From Prochlorococcus sp. AG-347-E23 (GTDB lineage Bacteria; Cyanobacteriota; Cyanobacteriia; PCC-6307; Cyanobiaceae), in contig QCBH01000002.1 in NCBI GenBank assembly GCA_003281685.1, forward strand, positions 94,373 to 158,372: a stretch of 64,000 nt of DNA, in the 5' to 3' direction. Each line of letters opens with the position of its first letter. The first letter of the stretch is position 1. The position numbers were made by a program, and so were the translations under genes. This document shows, piece after piece, positions 10,526-19,647 of the stretch. The notes under the pieces are model-generated. The model did no database searches. It was not told where the DNA came from and saw only the letters and a program-made list of their open reading frames with translations.

Positions 10526-10738
10526 ATGAGGAGGACAGAAATTGAAAATTTAATTAAAGAAAATATTAAAGATACTGCATTGCGTATTTATGAATTAGAT
10601 AATGAAGATAGAAAAAGTTTGTTAGCAGAATATAGAGAATGGATTATGAATGATTTAGATTGTATAGAAGTAATGATGCTACCTTATGAAGCCTATACCG
10701 ACAAATTAGACTCTAATTTCATAGACGATACACTTTAG
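10526..10738 (+). CDS. Small acidic protein of unknown function
   Basis: I do not recognise this 70-residue protein. It is rich in Glu and Asp (MRRTEIENLIKENIKDTALR start, CIEVMMLPYEAYTDKL near the end), mostly helical in character, with no membrane segment. Its ATG is 1 nt past the stop of the recombinase-like gene, which suggests translational coupling, so it may be a partner of that protein. Its stop overlaps the end of the convergent beta-lactamase-like gene by 4 bp. Confidence 0.7.
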   Translation: MRRTEIENLIKENIKDTALRIYELDNEDRKSLLAEYREWIMNDLDCIEVMMLPYEAYTDKLDSNFIDDTL

Positions 10739-11643
10739 TAGTCAATAATATATGTCTTATTAAATTCATATACTTCCTTTGCTATTAGTGGTAAAAAGGA
10801 AGTATCTTTGGAATATTCTTCCCCATTACAGAAAACGACTAATAAAGTTTGAAGAGATTGACTATTAACCCACCAAGCAGAATCATGTCTAACTTCAGAC
10901 ATTAAGCCTGCTTTACTCCAAATATTAATGCTTTCTGGTAATCCTGCACCCAAAAAACCATCTATTTGATTAAGAGAATCGTTTTTAAGAACAAATTTAT
11001 TTAAATTTCTTTTTAAAAGACTTCGCAAATTTAAATCATTTTCTTGATAATCAATATGAATCATAATTTCCTCCAAAACCCTTGCAGCTGAATCAGAATT
11101 CATAGCGTTTCTATTTTTATTATCATGTCCATAAAATTCTTTCTCACGACCAAATGGTCCATCATCCCAGGTCTTCTGACAGCAATTTATACCAACCAAT
11201 TCTTCCCAATTTAAATCATGTATCCAATCATTTATTATACTTCTTTGATATTTCCAATTTTCCCATAGTTCGCCTTCAATACAAGGTCCACTTGTTGTTC
11301 CAGTAAGTAAATCAATTAAAAAACTTGTTGCATTATTACTGGAGAAAGACAACATTTTCCTTACAGCATCAATAATTTCATCTGATAATATTAAACTTCC
11401 TTTTTTAATCCAATAAAATGCCGCAAGACCATAAACCAACTTGACTATGCTGGCAGGGTAAACCATTTTTTTATTATTAATACCAGTTCCAAAACCTTTA
11501 AATACCCTTTTATTTTCACTTTTATAATTAATCCAAGTTATCGAAATATCTTCTTTGAAAAAATCTTTATTATAAGAGCATGCTCTCCCTAAAATATCAT
11601 TTAAGGCTAGACTCATCTCTTTACTTAAATAGTAAAAGGACAT
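10735..11643 (-). CDS. Serine hydrolase of the class A beta-lactamase / transpeptidase fold
   Basis: The 302 residues carry the three active-site elements of penicillin-recognising serine hydrolases: S65-x-x-K in PASIVKLVYG, an S-x-N-like SSNNATSFLID near residue 100, and a K-x-G-like KAGLMSEVRHD near residue 270. Such proteins are beta-lactamases, DD-peptidases or related hydrolases, normally outside the cytoplasmic membrane. No signal peptide is visible at the predicted N-terminus (MSFYYLSKEMSLALND), so cellular location is unclear. Its start codon is 3 nt from the start of the divergent NlpC/P60 gene. Both could act on peptidoglycan, which is an inference from families and position. Resistance to beta-lactams is not implied. 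Confidence 0.78.
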   Translation of the reverse strand: MSFYYLSKEMSLALNDILGRACSYNKDFFKEDISITWINYKSENKRVFKGFGTGINNKKMVYPASIVKLVYGLAAFYWIKKGSLILSDEIIDAVRKMLSFSSNNATSFLIDLLTGTTSGPCIEGELWENWKYQRSIINDWIHDLNWEELVGINCCQKTWDDGPFGREKEFYGHDNKNRNAMNSDSAARVLEEIMIHIDYQENDLNLRSLLKRNLNKFVLKNDSLNQIDGFLGAGLPESINIWSKAGLMSEVRHDSAWWVNSQSLQTLLVVFCNGEEYSKDTSFLPLIAKEVYEFNKTYIIDY

Positions 11644-11646
11644 TGT

Positions 11647-12405
11647 ATGGAAAGTTATAAAAATCCTATCTCACTATTTAAACAAACTAATTTTTCAAAA
11701 ACTATTTGGTGGAAATTAAAAGTTAACATTTCTGGATATCAAAATGAAACACAAGAGAAATTAGTGACTGAAATATTTAAAAATAGAATTTTTAGGCTTA
11801 TTTATCCAAATATTTATCAAAACAACCATAAATTTTCAAGAATACTAGTTCAACTATATGAAGATGGTTACGTCTGTTGGATAAATTTAGATGGATTAAT
11901 TATTGAGGAATACGAATTAGGAAAAACTGAGAATTCAAAAAAAGATCACTTCTTTATAAAAGATAAAGTAAACTCAATTTTAAAATGGATTAAGGATCAA
12001 TCTGAGTTAAATAATAAATACCTTTGGGGAGGAACATTAGGTCCCAATTTTGATTGTTCTGGATTAATTCAAACTGCTTTTTTAAAGCATCAAATTCATA
12101 TACCTCGAGACTCTTTTCAAATAAAAAGTTTTTGTAAACACCTTTTTTATTACAAAGAATCTTATGCGGCTCTACTACCTGGGGATCTTTTATTTTTTGG
12201 AAATAAACAAAAATGTGATCATATTGGAATCTACAAGGGAGACGGATTTTATTACCATAGCTCTGGAAAGGATTTTGGCAGGAATGGAATAGGATTGGAT
12301 ACCCTAAAAAAGTCTAGTGACAAAATTTCTTTGCATTATAAATCTAAACTAATTTCGGCAGGAAGAGTAGTTAGAAATTATAGATGGGACAGAACTATAC
12401 GTTAA
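11647..12405 (+). CDS. NlpC/P60-family peptidase
   Basis: This 252-residue protein has an N-terminal SH3-like region followed by an NlpC/P60 papain-like domain. The catalytic Cys137 lies in NFDCSGLIQTAF, the His in CDHIGIYKGDG, and a further His in YYHSSGKDFG. The family cleaves gamma-D-Glu-diamino-acid bonds in peptidoglycan peptides. Other conserved pieces are YLWGG before the Cys and LLPGDLLFFG before the His. No signal peptide is obvious. An AAAGGA sequence 6 nt before the ATG could be its ribosome site and lies inside the first codons of the divergent beta-lactamase-like gene. It is convergent with psaL. Confidence 0.9.
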   Translation: MESYKNPISLFKQTNFSKTIWWKLKVNISGYQNETQEKLVTEIFKNRIFRLIYPNIYQNNHKFSRILVQLYEDGYVCWINLDGLIIEEYELGKTENSKKDHFFIKDKVNSILKWIKDQSELNNKYLWGGTLGPNFDCSGLIQTAFLKHQIHIPRDSFQIKSFCKHLFYYKESYAALLPGDLLFFGNKQKCDHIGIYKGDGFYYHSSGKDFGRNGIGLDTLKKSSDKISLHYKSKLISAGRVVRNYRWDRTIR

Positions 12406-12420
12406 TTAATAGAGCTCAAC

Positions 12421-12444
12421 TTTTAATTTTAAATTAAATTAAAA
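12421..12444. repeat. AT-only inverted repeat between convergent genes
   Basis: TTTTAATTT and AAATTAAAA form 9-bp arms around a 6-nt loop in the gap between the NlpC/P60 gene and psaL, which converge. It might act as a weak two-way transcription end, but without G-C pairs the hairpin would be unstable. Confidence 0.25.
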
Positions 12445-12468
12445 TATTACTTATTCTTTATTTAGGAA

Positions 12469-13068
12469 TTAACCAGCAGTCCAAATATTTTTAATGAATG
12501 GCATTATGGTATCTAAGTGTAATGTCCCAACAAGTAACCAAGCAAAAACAGCTCCTCCACAGCCTCCTAACCAAAATCCACTTGTAAAATCAGCCCAACC
12601 AGCTCTTGTAAATAAGTCCTTTGGCGGATTATAAACAGTCGTATCTGGAGGTTGAACATTAGGTGCTTTACCAGGTGCGTTGTATAGAACAAAGAGTGCT
12701 GTCAAAATATGAACAGCTCCAATAGTAGCGAGAAGTCCAGCTGTTAGAGCAAATTCAGAATTTCTTAATGGGCCAGTCATTGTGAAAGGTCCGTATAAAA
12801 GATATCCAAAAGCTGCTCCAGTTTCTAAACCTCTAAAATTAGGGGAAATACCTTCTCTGTAAAAAGGTAAATTATTTATGAAAGCTTTTGTAAAATAACC
12901 ACTATTAACTGGAGTAGCTAAATTACCAACACAAGGATCAGCAACTGTTTTTACTGCCCATTGTTCTGCTACACCAATATCATTTGGTTGTACAGAAGTA
13001 TCTATGTATTTCTCATCAAACTTAATGGAACTTGTTGATTCTGAGAATGATTTTTGAAAGTCGCTCAT
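12469..13068 (-). CDS. psaL: Photosystem I reaction centre subunit XI
   Basis: PsaL is the membrane subunit at the centre of the cyanobacterial PSI trimer. The 199 residues show the typical N-terminal cytosolic stretch with [21 protein letters not shown]-like sequence, the [17 protein letters not shown] segment, and three hydrophobic helices, the last near the [17 protein letters not shown] region. It is preceded 27 nt upstream by psaI on the same strand, the usual cyanobacterial pairing, so they are probably co-transcribed. The N-terminus is somewhat longer than in freshwater forms. Confidence 0.96.
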   Translation of the reverse strand: MSDFQKSFSESTSSIKFDEKYIDTSVQPNDIGVAEQWAVKTVADPCVGNLATPVNSGYFTKAFINNLPFYREGISPNFRGLETGAAFGYLLYGPFTMTGPLRNSEFALTAGLLATIGAVHILTALFVLYNAPGKAPNVQPPDTTVYNPPKDLFTRAGWADFTSGFWLGGCGGAVFAWLLVGTLHLDTIMPFIKNIWTAG

Positions 13069-13095
13069 TTTTTTAATAGTTTAGTTTTTGATAAT

Positions 13096-13209
13096 TTATT
13101 CAGTTGCTGTAATTAATCTTCCAATCAATACGATAAAAACAGCAGGCATTGCTATACCAATTAATGGAACAAAAATTGAGGGTAAAAGACTTGGTAAATC
13201 AGATGGCAT
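13096..13209 (-). CDS. psaI: Photosystem I subunit VIII (PsaI), missed by the ORF track
   Basis: A 37-codon frame on the minus strand reads MPSDLPSLLPSIFVPLIGIA and continues MPAVFIVLIGRLITATE before TAA. It has one membrane helix with the conserved SIFVPLxGxxxPA pattern of PsaI, the single-span subunit that contacts PsaL and helps trimer stability. It lies directly upstream of psaL on the same strand. The frame is below the length cut-off of the supplied track. Confidence 0.93.
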   Translation of the reverse strand: MPSDLPSLLPSIFVPLIGIAMPAVFIVLIGRLITATE

Positions 13210-13255
13210 AGTTCATTAAACATCTTTAAACACTTTAGTATTTATCTGCGAAATA

Positions 13256-13284
13256 TTGTTAATTTTATTACTGGATGATATAAA
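13256..13284 (+). promoter_or_regulatory. Probable sigma-70-type promoter for the 13302 gene
   Basis: TTGTTA at 13256-13261, a 17-nt spacer and TATAAA at 13279-13284 preceded by TG one base upstream make an extended -10 promoter. The expected start would be near 13291, about 11 nt before the ATG at 13302. Confidence 0.5.
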
Positions 13285-13301
13285 AATTATTAACTTTTTA
13301 C

Positions 13302-13679
13302 ATGATAAATTTTTTCGCAATTTTGCTTATAATTTTTATAGGAATTTTACTTTTAGTTTTTAAAAAAAGAAGCTCTAAAAAGTTAATAAATAAAAAAAAT
13401 TTTCATTCTATTAAATTAAACAAAAAAAATAAATTTTCATCTAATAAAAATAGTTATTTTTACAATCACCAAGAAAAAAATTACTCAGTATTTTATAAAA
13501 ATTCTCAAAGAAATAAAATGTTTATTCTTTTTAAGGGTAATACAGAAAATAAATTAAAGGCATTAAAAATTGCGGAAGAATTGGCTGATAAATCAACATT
13601 ACCAATTTTACGAAAAGGCTTAAGAGATACTTCTCCTAAAGTCGTTGAAATTTCAGCTTTATTAATAAGAAACTTCTAG
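13302..13679 (+). CDS. Small membrane-anchored protein with a HEAT-like C-terminus
   Basis: I cannot name this 125-residue protein. An N-terminal hydrophobic helix (INFFAILLIIFIGILLLVF) is followed by a long Lys/Asn-rich linker. A C-terminal section has two short helices, NKLKALKIAEELADKSTLPI and LRDTSPKVVEISALLIR, that resemble HEAT-type repeats. It is therefore probably anchored in a membrane with a small protein-binding tail. A good promoter precedes it and it converges with the glycosyltransferase gene. Confidence 0.65.
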   Translation: MINFFAILLIIFIGILLLVFKKRSSKKLINKKNFHSIKLNKKNKFSSNKNSYFYNHQEKNYSVFYKNSQRNKMFILFKGNTENKLKALKIAEELADKSTLPILRKGLRDTSPKVVEISALLIRNF

Positions 13680-13686
13680 AAAACAA

Positions 13687-14649
13687 TCAATTTTGATTAG
13701 TACTGCTTATTGATCTAATTCTGTAAATTGGACGACTTTGACTTTCATGATATGTCCTAATTAAAAGTTCGCTCAATAATCCAAAGCTAAATAATTGAAC
13801 ACCAGCAATTCCTAATATTAAAGCAAACATTAGCAACGGACGATTTCCAATATCCTCACCAATTATTTTTAAAACTATCAAATAAGAACTCATCACAAGG
13901 CTAATGAAAATACTTATAATTCCAACAAAACCAAATCCATACATTGGTCTTGTTAAAAATTTAGTCATAAACCAAACAGTTAGTAAATCCATTAAAACTC
14001 TAAAAGTTCTATCAATTCCATATTTACTAGATCCATATTGCCTGCTTCTATGATTTACTCTAATTTCCTTGATTCTTGCACCTTCAATATTTGCTAAAAG
14101 GGGCAGAAACCTGTGAAGTTCGCCATATAGCTTAATATCATCTATTATTTCTTTCTTAAAAGCTTTTAATGAGCATCCATAGTCATGCAACTTCAAACCT
14201 GTTACCTGAGCTATTAATTTATTCGCGATTTTTGATGGTATCTTTCTATTAATTAATTTATCTTTTCTATCAAACCTCCACCCACAAATCAAATCATAGC
14301 CATTATTAATTTCTGAAATTAATTTAGGAATATCATTTGGATCATTCTGTAAATCACCATCTAAAGTAATGACAATATCGCCTTTAGAATTATCAAAGCC
14401 AGCTGATATTGCTGCAGTTTGCCCATAATTTTTGCGAAGGGAAATTACTGACAATTCTTGAATTCTGAGAGTTAGTCGTTTTAATACTTGCTGAGTATTG
14501 TCTTTAGAGCCATCATTTACGACAATCAATTCAAAATTGAATTTATAAAATGACATTACACTTACAACTTCATCCAATAAAAAAACAATACTCTCACTTT
14601 CATTAAAGACAGGGATGACAATAGAAATTAATTGTTTTATATCTGACAT
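13687..14649 (-). CDS. GT2 glycosyltransferase of the polyprenyl-phosphate sugar synthase type
   Basis: The 320 residues begin with a GT-A domain typical of dolichyl/undecaprenyl-phosphate mannose or glucose synthases (DPM1/GtrB type): SIVIPVFNESESI, VNDGSKDNT, the metal-binding ITLDGDLQNDP, and a GYDLICGWRFDR segment. Two C-terminal membrane helices follow (about residues 230-255 and 270-295). Such enzymes load a sugar onto a lipid carrier for envelope glycans. The sugar and acceptor cannot be told from sequence. The gene stands alone, 100 nt from the psaB terminator region. Confidence 0.88.
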   Translation of the reverse strand: MSDIKQLISIVIPVFNESESIVFLLDEVVSVMSFYKFNFELIVVNDGSKDNTQQVLKRLTLRIQELSVISLRKNYGQTAAISAGFDNSKGDIVITLDGDLQNDPNDIPKLISEINNGYDLICGWRFDRKDKLINRKIPSKIANKLIAQVTGLKLHDYGCSLKAFKKEIIDDIKLYGELHRFLPLLANIEGARIKEIRVNHRSRQYGSSKYGIDRTFRVLMDLLTVWFMTKFLTRPMYGFGFVGIISIFISLVMSSYLIVLKIIGEDIGNRPLLMFALILGIAGVQLFSFGLLSELLIRTYHESQSRPIYRIRSISSTNQN

Positions 14650-14710
14650 TTATGTTTAATACTAATTATATAATTTTAACTTAATTTAGAGCACTAAAAT
14701 TAAACAAAAA

Positions 14711-14734
14711 AAATCACCACAAATGTGGTGATTT
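14711..14734 (-). terminator. Intrinsic terminator of psaAB
   Basis: Downstream of psaB on the minus strand, AAATCACCACA and TGTGGTGATTT form a perfect 11-bp inverted repeat (10-bp stem with 4-nt loop) directly followed on the transcript by a run of U. This is a textbook rho-independent terminator 19 nt past the psaB stop. Confidence 0.9.
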
Positions 14735-14752
14735 AAATTATTTAGAGGAAAT

Positions 14753-16981
14753 TTATCCAAACTTACCTGAAGTTGATGCAATAACAAATGCACCGAATGT
14801 AAGAATATTTCCAATAGTGAAATGTGCTAAACCAACTAATCTAGCTTGAACAATTGAAAGTGCAACTGGCTTATCTCTCCAGCCTACAAGGTTAGCTATT
14901 GGAGTACGCTGATGCGCCCAAACTAATGTTTCAATTAATTCTTGCCAGTAACCACGCCATGATATTAAGAACATGAAACCAGTAGCCCAAACTAAGTGAC
15001 CGAACAGGAACATCCAAGCCCAAGGGGATAACGAATTAACTCCAAATGGATTATATCCATTAATAAGTTGAGCAGAGTTTAACCATAGATAGTCTCTGAA
15101 CCAACCCATTAGATAAGTTCCTGATTCATTAAATTGTGCTACATTGCCCTGCCAAATCGCTAGATGTTTCCAATGCCAGTAAAAAGTAACCCATGCTATT
15201 AAATTTAATGCCCAGAACATTGCTAGGTACATAGCGTCCCAAGATGAACTATCACAAGTACCTCCACGTCCAGGTCCATCGCAAGGAAATGCGTAACCAA
15301 GATCTTTCTTATCAGGAATTAATTTTGTTCCTCTGGCGTCAAGTGCACCTTTGATGAGGATTAAGGCAGTTGTATGAAGACCTAAGGCGATAGCATGGTG
15401 AACTAAGAAATCTGCAGGACCGATAGGTAAGAAAGCACTTAATGCATCTTGCCTATTGATAAGATCCATCCAATAATGATTACCTGGTAATGAATTAGCA
15501 GCGAGAGTTGCTGAGCTTGTAGGATCAGATAATAGAGCATTAAAGCCGTACATCATCTTACCTTGGGCAGCTTGAACAAATTGAGCAAATACTGGCTCAA
15601 TTAAAATTTGCTTTTCAGGATTACCAAAAGCTACAACAACATCGTTATGTACATAGATTCCAAGAGTATGGAATCCAAGCAACATTGTTACCCAACTAAG
15701 GTGGCTTATAAGAGCTTCCTTTGTTCCAAGAACTCTTGCTAATACATTGTCTTTATTTAACTCTGGATCATAATCTCTTACAAAGAAAATGGCTCCATGT
15801 GCAAATGCACCAACCATCAAAAACATTGCTATGTACTGATGATGACTATATAAAGCAGATTGTGTAGTGTAGTCCCTGGCAATAAAAGCGTAAGAGGGAA
15901 GTGCACCCATATGTTGGGCTACAAGAGAAGTTGCCACACCAAGTGATGCTAATGCTAGCCCAAGTTGGAAATGTAATGAATTATTTACAGTTTCATATAT
16001 CCCATCATGGTTAATTCCAAAACTGCCTTTGTGCGGATCATTGGGGTGTCTTGTATTATGAGCTTCTGTAATTTCTTTGAGGCTATGGCCAATACCAAAA
16101 GTATTTCTATACATATGACCAGCAATTACAAAAACTGTTCCAATCGCAATATGATGATGTGCAATATCTGTAAGCCATAATGCTTCACTTTGAGGATGAA
16201 GACCACCTAAGAAAGTAAAGATTGCTGTTCCAGCTCCTTCAGCTGTTCCAAATACTTGATCTAAGGAATCAGGATTTTGGGCATAAGCTCCCCAATTTAA
16301 ACTAAAGAAAGGAGCTAATCCTGCGGGGTGTGGAAGCACTGTTAGCCAGTTATCCCAACCTACGTGCTGTCCTCTTGATTCAGGTATAGCAACATGAACC
16401 AAATGACCTGTCCAAGCAATACTACTAAAACCAAATAAGACAGCTAAATGATGATTTAATCTTGACTCTGCATTTTTAAACCAAGCTAGAGAAGGTCTGA
16501 ATTTTGGCTGCAAGTGTAACCAACCTGCAAATAGAGTCCAACAAGCCAAAATACTCATAAATATTGAAGCTTGGAAGAGTTGCTCATTAGTTCTCATTCC
16601 AATTGTGTACCACCAATGGTAGAGACCTGAGTAAGCTATGTTTACTGGACCACTAGCTCCAGCTTGTGTCATTGCTTCTGTGATGCCAGATCCAAAATGA
16701 GGATCCCAAATAGCATGAGCAATAGGACGAACGTGAGTTGGATCAAGTACAAATTGCTCGAAGTTACCTTGCCAAGCAATATGAAATAAGTTTCCAGCTA
16801 CCCAGAGGGCGATAATTGCTAGATGACCAAAATGTGTAGAGAAAAGCTTTTGATAAAGCTTTTCTTCGGTCATACCATCATGACTTTCAAAGTCGTGAGC
16901 GGTAGCTATTCCGTACCATATTCGTCTAGTTGTAGGGTCCTGAGCTAGACCCTGGTTAAATGATGGAAATTTTGTTGCCAT
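14753..16981 (-). CDS. psaB: Photosystem I P700 apoprotein A2
   Basis: PsaB is one half of the PSI reaction-centre heterodimer and binds the P700 special pair, antenna chlorophylls and, with PsaA, the Fx 4Fe-4S cluster. The 742 residues start [20 protein letters not shown] and have eleven hydrophobic helices with many His ligands. The Fx-binding loop [15 protein letters not shown] supplies two cysteines. It follows psaA by 27 nt and is closed by the terminator at 14711-14734, so psaA and psaB form an operon. Confidence 0.99.
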   Translation of the reverse strand: MATKFPSFNQGLAQDPTTRRIWYGIATAHDFESHDGMTEEKLYQKLFSTHFGHLAIIALWVAGNLFHIAWQGNFEQFVLDPTHVRPIAHAIWDPHFGSGITEAMTQAGASGPVNIAYSGLYHWWYTIGMRTNEQLFQASIFMSILACWTLFAGWLHLQPKFRPSLAWFKNAESRLNHHLAVLFGFSSIAWTGHLVHVAIPESRGQHVGWDNWLTVLPHPAGLAPFFSLNWGAYAQNPDSLDQVFGTAEGAGTAIFTFLGGLHPQSEALWLTDIAHHHIAIGTVFVIAGHMYRNTFGIGHSLKEITEAHNTRHPNDPHKGSFGINHDGIYETVNNSLHFQLGLALASLGVATSLVAQHMGALPSYAFIARDYTTQSALYSHHQYIAMFLMVGAFAHGAIFFVRDYDPELNKDNVLARVLGTKEALISHLSWVTMLLGFHTLGIYVHNDVVVAFGNPEKQILIEPVFAQFVQAAQGKMMYGFNALLSDPTSSATLAANSLPGNHYWMDLINRQDALSAFLPIGPADFLVHHAIALGLHTTALILIKGALDARGTKLIPDKKDLGYAFPCDGPGRGGTCDSSSWDAMYLAMFWALNLIAWVTFYWHWKHLAIWQGNVAQFNESGTYLMGWFRDYLWLNSAQLINGYNPFGVNSLSPWAWMFLFGHLVWATGFMFLISWRGYWQELIETLVWAHQRTPIANLVGWRDKPVALSIVQARLVGLAHFTIGNILTFGAFVIASTSGKFG

Positions 16982-17008
16982 TGAATTAAAAAGGTGAAGT
17001 TCAGGTAA

Positions 17009-19312
17009 TTAGCCCAGGCCAAAAAGGCGAGCATGGAAGAAAGCCCATGTGGTAGCAATACCACCAACAAGGAAGTGTGTTACACCTACTGCTCTACCCT
17101 GAGTTATGGATAAAGCTCTTGGTTGAATGGTTGGAGCAACTTTAAGTTTGTTATGAGCCCAAACAATTGATTCGAATAATTCTTGCCAATATCCTCGTCC
17201 ACTGAAGAGGAACATTAAACTAAATGCCCATATAAAGTGAGCTCCTAAGAACATCAAACCGTACATGCTTATGGATTGACCATAACTTGTTAATACTTGA
17301 GAAGCTTGCGCCCAAAGGAAATCTCTTAACCAACCATTTATAGTGATGGAACTTTGTGCGAAATTACCACCAGTAAGTCCCCAAACATCACTCTGCATTT
17401 TCCAAGAGAAGTGGAAAATAACTATTGATAAACAGTTATACATCCAGAAAAGAGCTAAGAAAACGTGGTCCCATGAAGAAACTTGACATGTACCACCTCT
17501 TCCTGGTCCATCACAAGGGAATCTAAATCCTAGAGAAGCTTTGTCAGGGATTAACCTTGAACTTCTAGCATAAAGAACTCCTTTAAGAAGTATCAAAACA
17601 GTTACGTGGATTTGAAAAGCATGAATGTGATGAATCATTAGATCAGCTGTTCCTAATGGAATTGGAGCTATAGCAACCTTCCCACCTACTTCTACTAAAC
17701 TTCCATTAAATACTTCACTTAATGCTTTGTGAGGTAAAGCTTCTGCAGTTCCTGCTAATAGAGAAGTTCCAACAGCAGATGCTTGAATACTTTGTACCCA
17801 TTGAGCAAAAATTGGCTGAAGTTGAATTGCAGAATCACTAAACATATCTTGGGGTCTACCCAAGGCTCTCATAGTATCGTTGTGAATATAGAGTCCAAAA
17901 CTATGAAATCCTAACCACATACAAACCCAGTTCAAGTGACTGATTAAAGCGTCTCGAGCTTTTAGAATTCTGTCTAAAACATTATCAATATGTTTTGCTG
18001 GATCATAATCTCTAACCATTGCAATTCCAGCATGTGCTCCAGCTCCAACTATGAATAATCCACCTATCCACATGTGATGAGTGAATAATCCAAGAACCGT
18101 CATGTAGTCAGTAGCTATGTATGGATATGGAGGCATCGCATACATATGATGAGATACAAGTATACTAATTGATCCAAGCATTGCTAGGTTTACTGCTAGC
18201 TGAGCATGTCTACTTTCTGCCATGAATTCAAAAAGACCTTGGTGACCTTTAGGAGCAGGGAATAATATTGGATCTCCTTGCTGTGAATCTAATATTTCTT
18301 TCATGCTATGACCAATACCATAATTGGTTCTATACATATGACCACCTATTATTGCTATTACACCAAAAGCTAAATGATGATGTGAAACGTCAGTCATCCA
18401 TAAACTTCCTGTCACAGGGTTAAGTCCACCTTTGAATGTAAGAAAATCAGAGAAAGCTAACCAATTTAAACTAAAGAAATTTCCCGTGCCGCTGGCTAAT
18501 CCTGGAAATATCTGACCGATAATTTGTGGATCGCATAGTTGATGCGGCATTGGCATATCTGCAATAGTTGCAATTTCTTTCCCATTGATTACTAGAGGAG
18601 AGCCTGCATCAATTGCATCTAAGATAGCTGCAGTTGGAGCTCCTATATGAATACAATGGCCAGCCCAAGCTAAAGATCCTAGCCCTACTAAACCAGCAAT
18701 ATGATGGTTAAGCATAGATTCAATATCTTGAAACCACTCCATTTTTGGAGCTGCTTTGTGATAATGAAAAATTCCTGCATGAAGCATAAGTGCAGCCATA
18801 ACTACAGCACCTATTGCCAAAGCCATAAGTTCACTTTCATTAGTTATTCCCCATGCTCGCCACATGTGAAATATGCCTGAACTAATTTGAATTCCATTGT
18901 AGTTAGCCCCAAGATCAGCATTAAGCATTTCTTGACCTACTATTGCCCAAACTTGCTGAGCACCAGGTTTAACATGAGTTGGATCAGCTAACCAACCTGA
19001 GTAATTAGAAAATCTAGCTCCATGGAAAAAAGCAGCACTCATCCAAATAAAAATGACTGCAAGATGTCCAAAATGAGCTGAAAAGATTTTCCTTGTTGCT
19101 TCTTCAGCATCGCCAGTATGCACATCGAAATCATGTGCATCTGCATGCAAATTCCAAATCCAAGTTGTAGTTTTTGGACCCTTAGATAATTTACTTGACC
19201 AGAAACCTGGTTTATCTAATTTGGCAAAATCAATAGGTCTTGGATCAACCTTTACGGGATCTTCCAAAACTTTCTTGTTTTTTTCTCCACTTTCTGGTGG
19301 GCTGATGGTCAT
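17009..19312 (-). CDS. psaA: Photosystem I P700 apoprotein A1
   Basis: PsaA pairs with PsaB to hold P700, the A0/A1 acceptors and the Fx cluster in the thylakoid membrane. The 767 residues start [20 protein letters not shown] and show the [16 protein letters not shown] region, eleven membrane helices and the Fx loop [15 protein letters not shown]. Relative to PsaB it has the usual N-terminal extension. It is the first gene of psaAB, and the 335-nt gap upstream should contain the promoter. Confidence 0.99.
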   Translation of the reverse strand: MTISPPESGEKNKKVLEDPVKVDPRPIDFAKLDKPGFWSSKLSKGPKTTTWIWNLHADAHDFDVHTGDAEEATRKIFSAHFGHLAVIFIWMSAAFFHGARFSNYSGWLADPTHVKPGAQQVWAIVGQEMLNADLGANYNGIQISSGIFHMWRAWGITNESELMALAIGAVVMAALMLHAGIFHYHKAAPKMEWFQDIESMLNHHIAGLVGLGSLAWAGHCIHIGAPTAAILDAIDAGSPLVINGKEIATIADMPMPHQLCDPQIIGQIFPGLASGTGNFFSLNWLAFSDFLTFKGGLNPVTGSLWMTDVSHHHLAFGVIAIIGGHMYRTNYGIGHSMKEILDSQQGDPILFPAPKGHQGLFEFMAESRHAQLAVNLAMLGSISILVSHHMYAMPPYPYIATDYMTVLGLFTHHMWIGGLFIVGAGAHAGIAMVRDYDPAKHIDNVLDRILKARDALISHLNWVCMWLGFHSFGLYIHNDTMRALGRPQDMFSDSAIQLQPIFAQWVQSIQASAVGTSLLAGTAEALPHKALSEVFNGSLVEVGGKVAIAPIPLGTADLMIHHIHAFQIHVTVLILLKGVLYARSSRLIPDKASLGFRFPCDGPGRGGTCQVSSWDHVFLALFWMYNCLSIVIFHFSWKMQSDVWGLTGGNFAQSSITINGWLRDFLWAQASQVLTSYGQSISMYGLMFLGAHFIWAFSLMFLFSGRGYWQELFESIVWAHNKLKVAPTIQPRALSITQGRAVGVTHFLVGGIATTWAFFHARLFGLG

Positions 19313-19647
19313 CTAGCACCTCGAAAATAATTGACATTAAAGCCGATTGATCGAATCTTGGACTTATTTTTAATAATAATGTTCAAGAAAACAAATCCCT
19401 CAGGACTTTATATACTCGTTTCAAAAATAATAAGGCAAAGATTCTTTCGTTATGCATTAACGTAACAAATGTTCTAATGATTGTTACTATATGAATATTT
19501 TGTTAAATTCTTGTCTATGACTAATCTATGAGTATTTTTACTTAAATTTTATATAAATTTCTTAAATTTTTTTTTATATTTCAATGAAATTTTTTTAAAT
19601 ACAGCGACAGTATATAATTTTCAACATAACAAACAATAGTTTCTAAT
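19313..19647. promoter_or_regulatory. Divergent regulatory region psaA / cbiGH
   Basis: This 335-nt AT-rich gap has no gene. On the plus strand TATAAT at 19613-19618 lies 29 nt before the TTG start of the cbiG-cbiH gene and is a reasonable -10 box. On the minus strand TATAAA at 19412-19407 could be the psaA -10, giving an untranslated leader near 90 nt. No strong -35 is visible for either. Light-responsive elements are expected here from what is known of psaA but I cannot mark one. Confidence 0.4.

Noticed and set aside
12421-12444. AT-only hairpin as a strong terminator between NlpC/P60 and psaL
   Set aside because: It has no G-C pairs, so I list it only as a weak repeat, not as a terminator.
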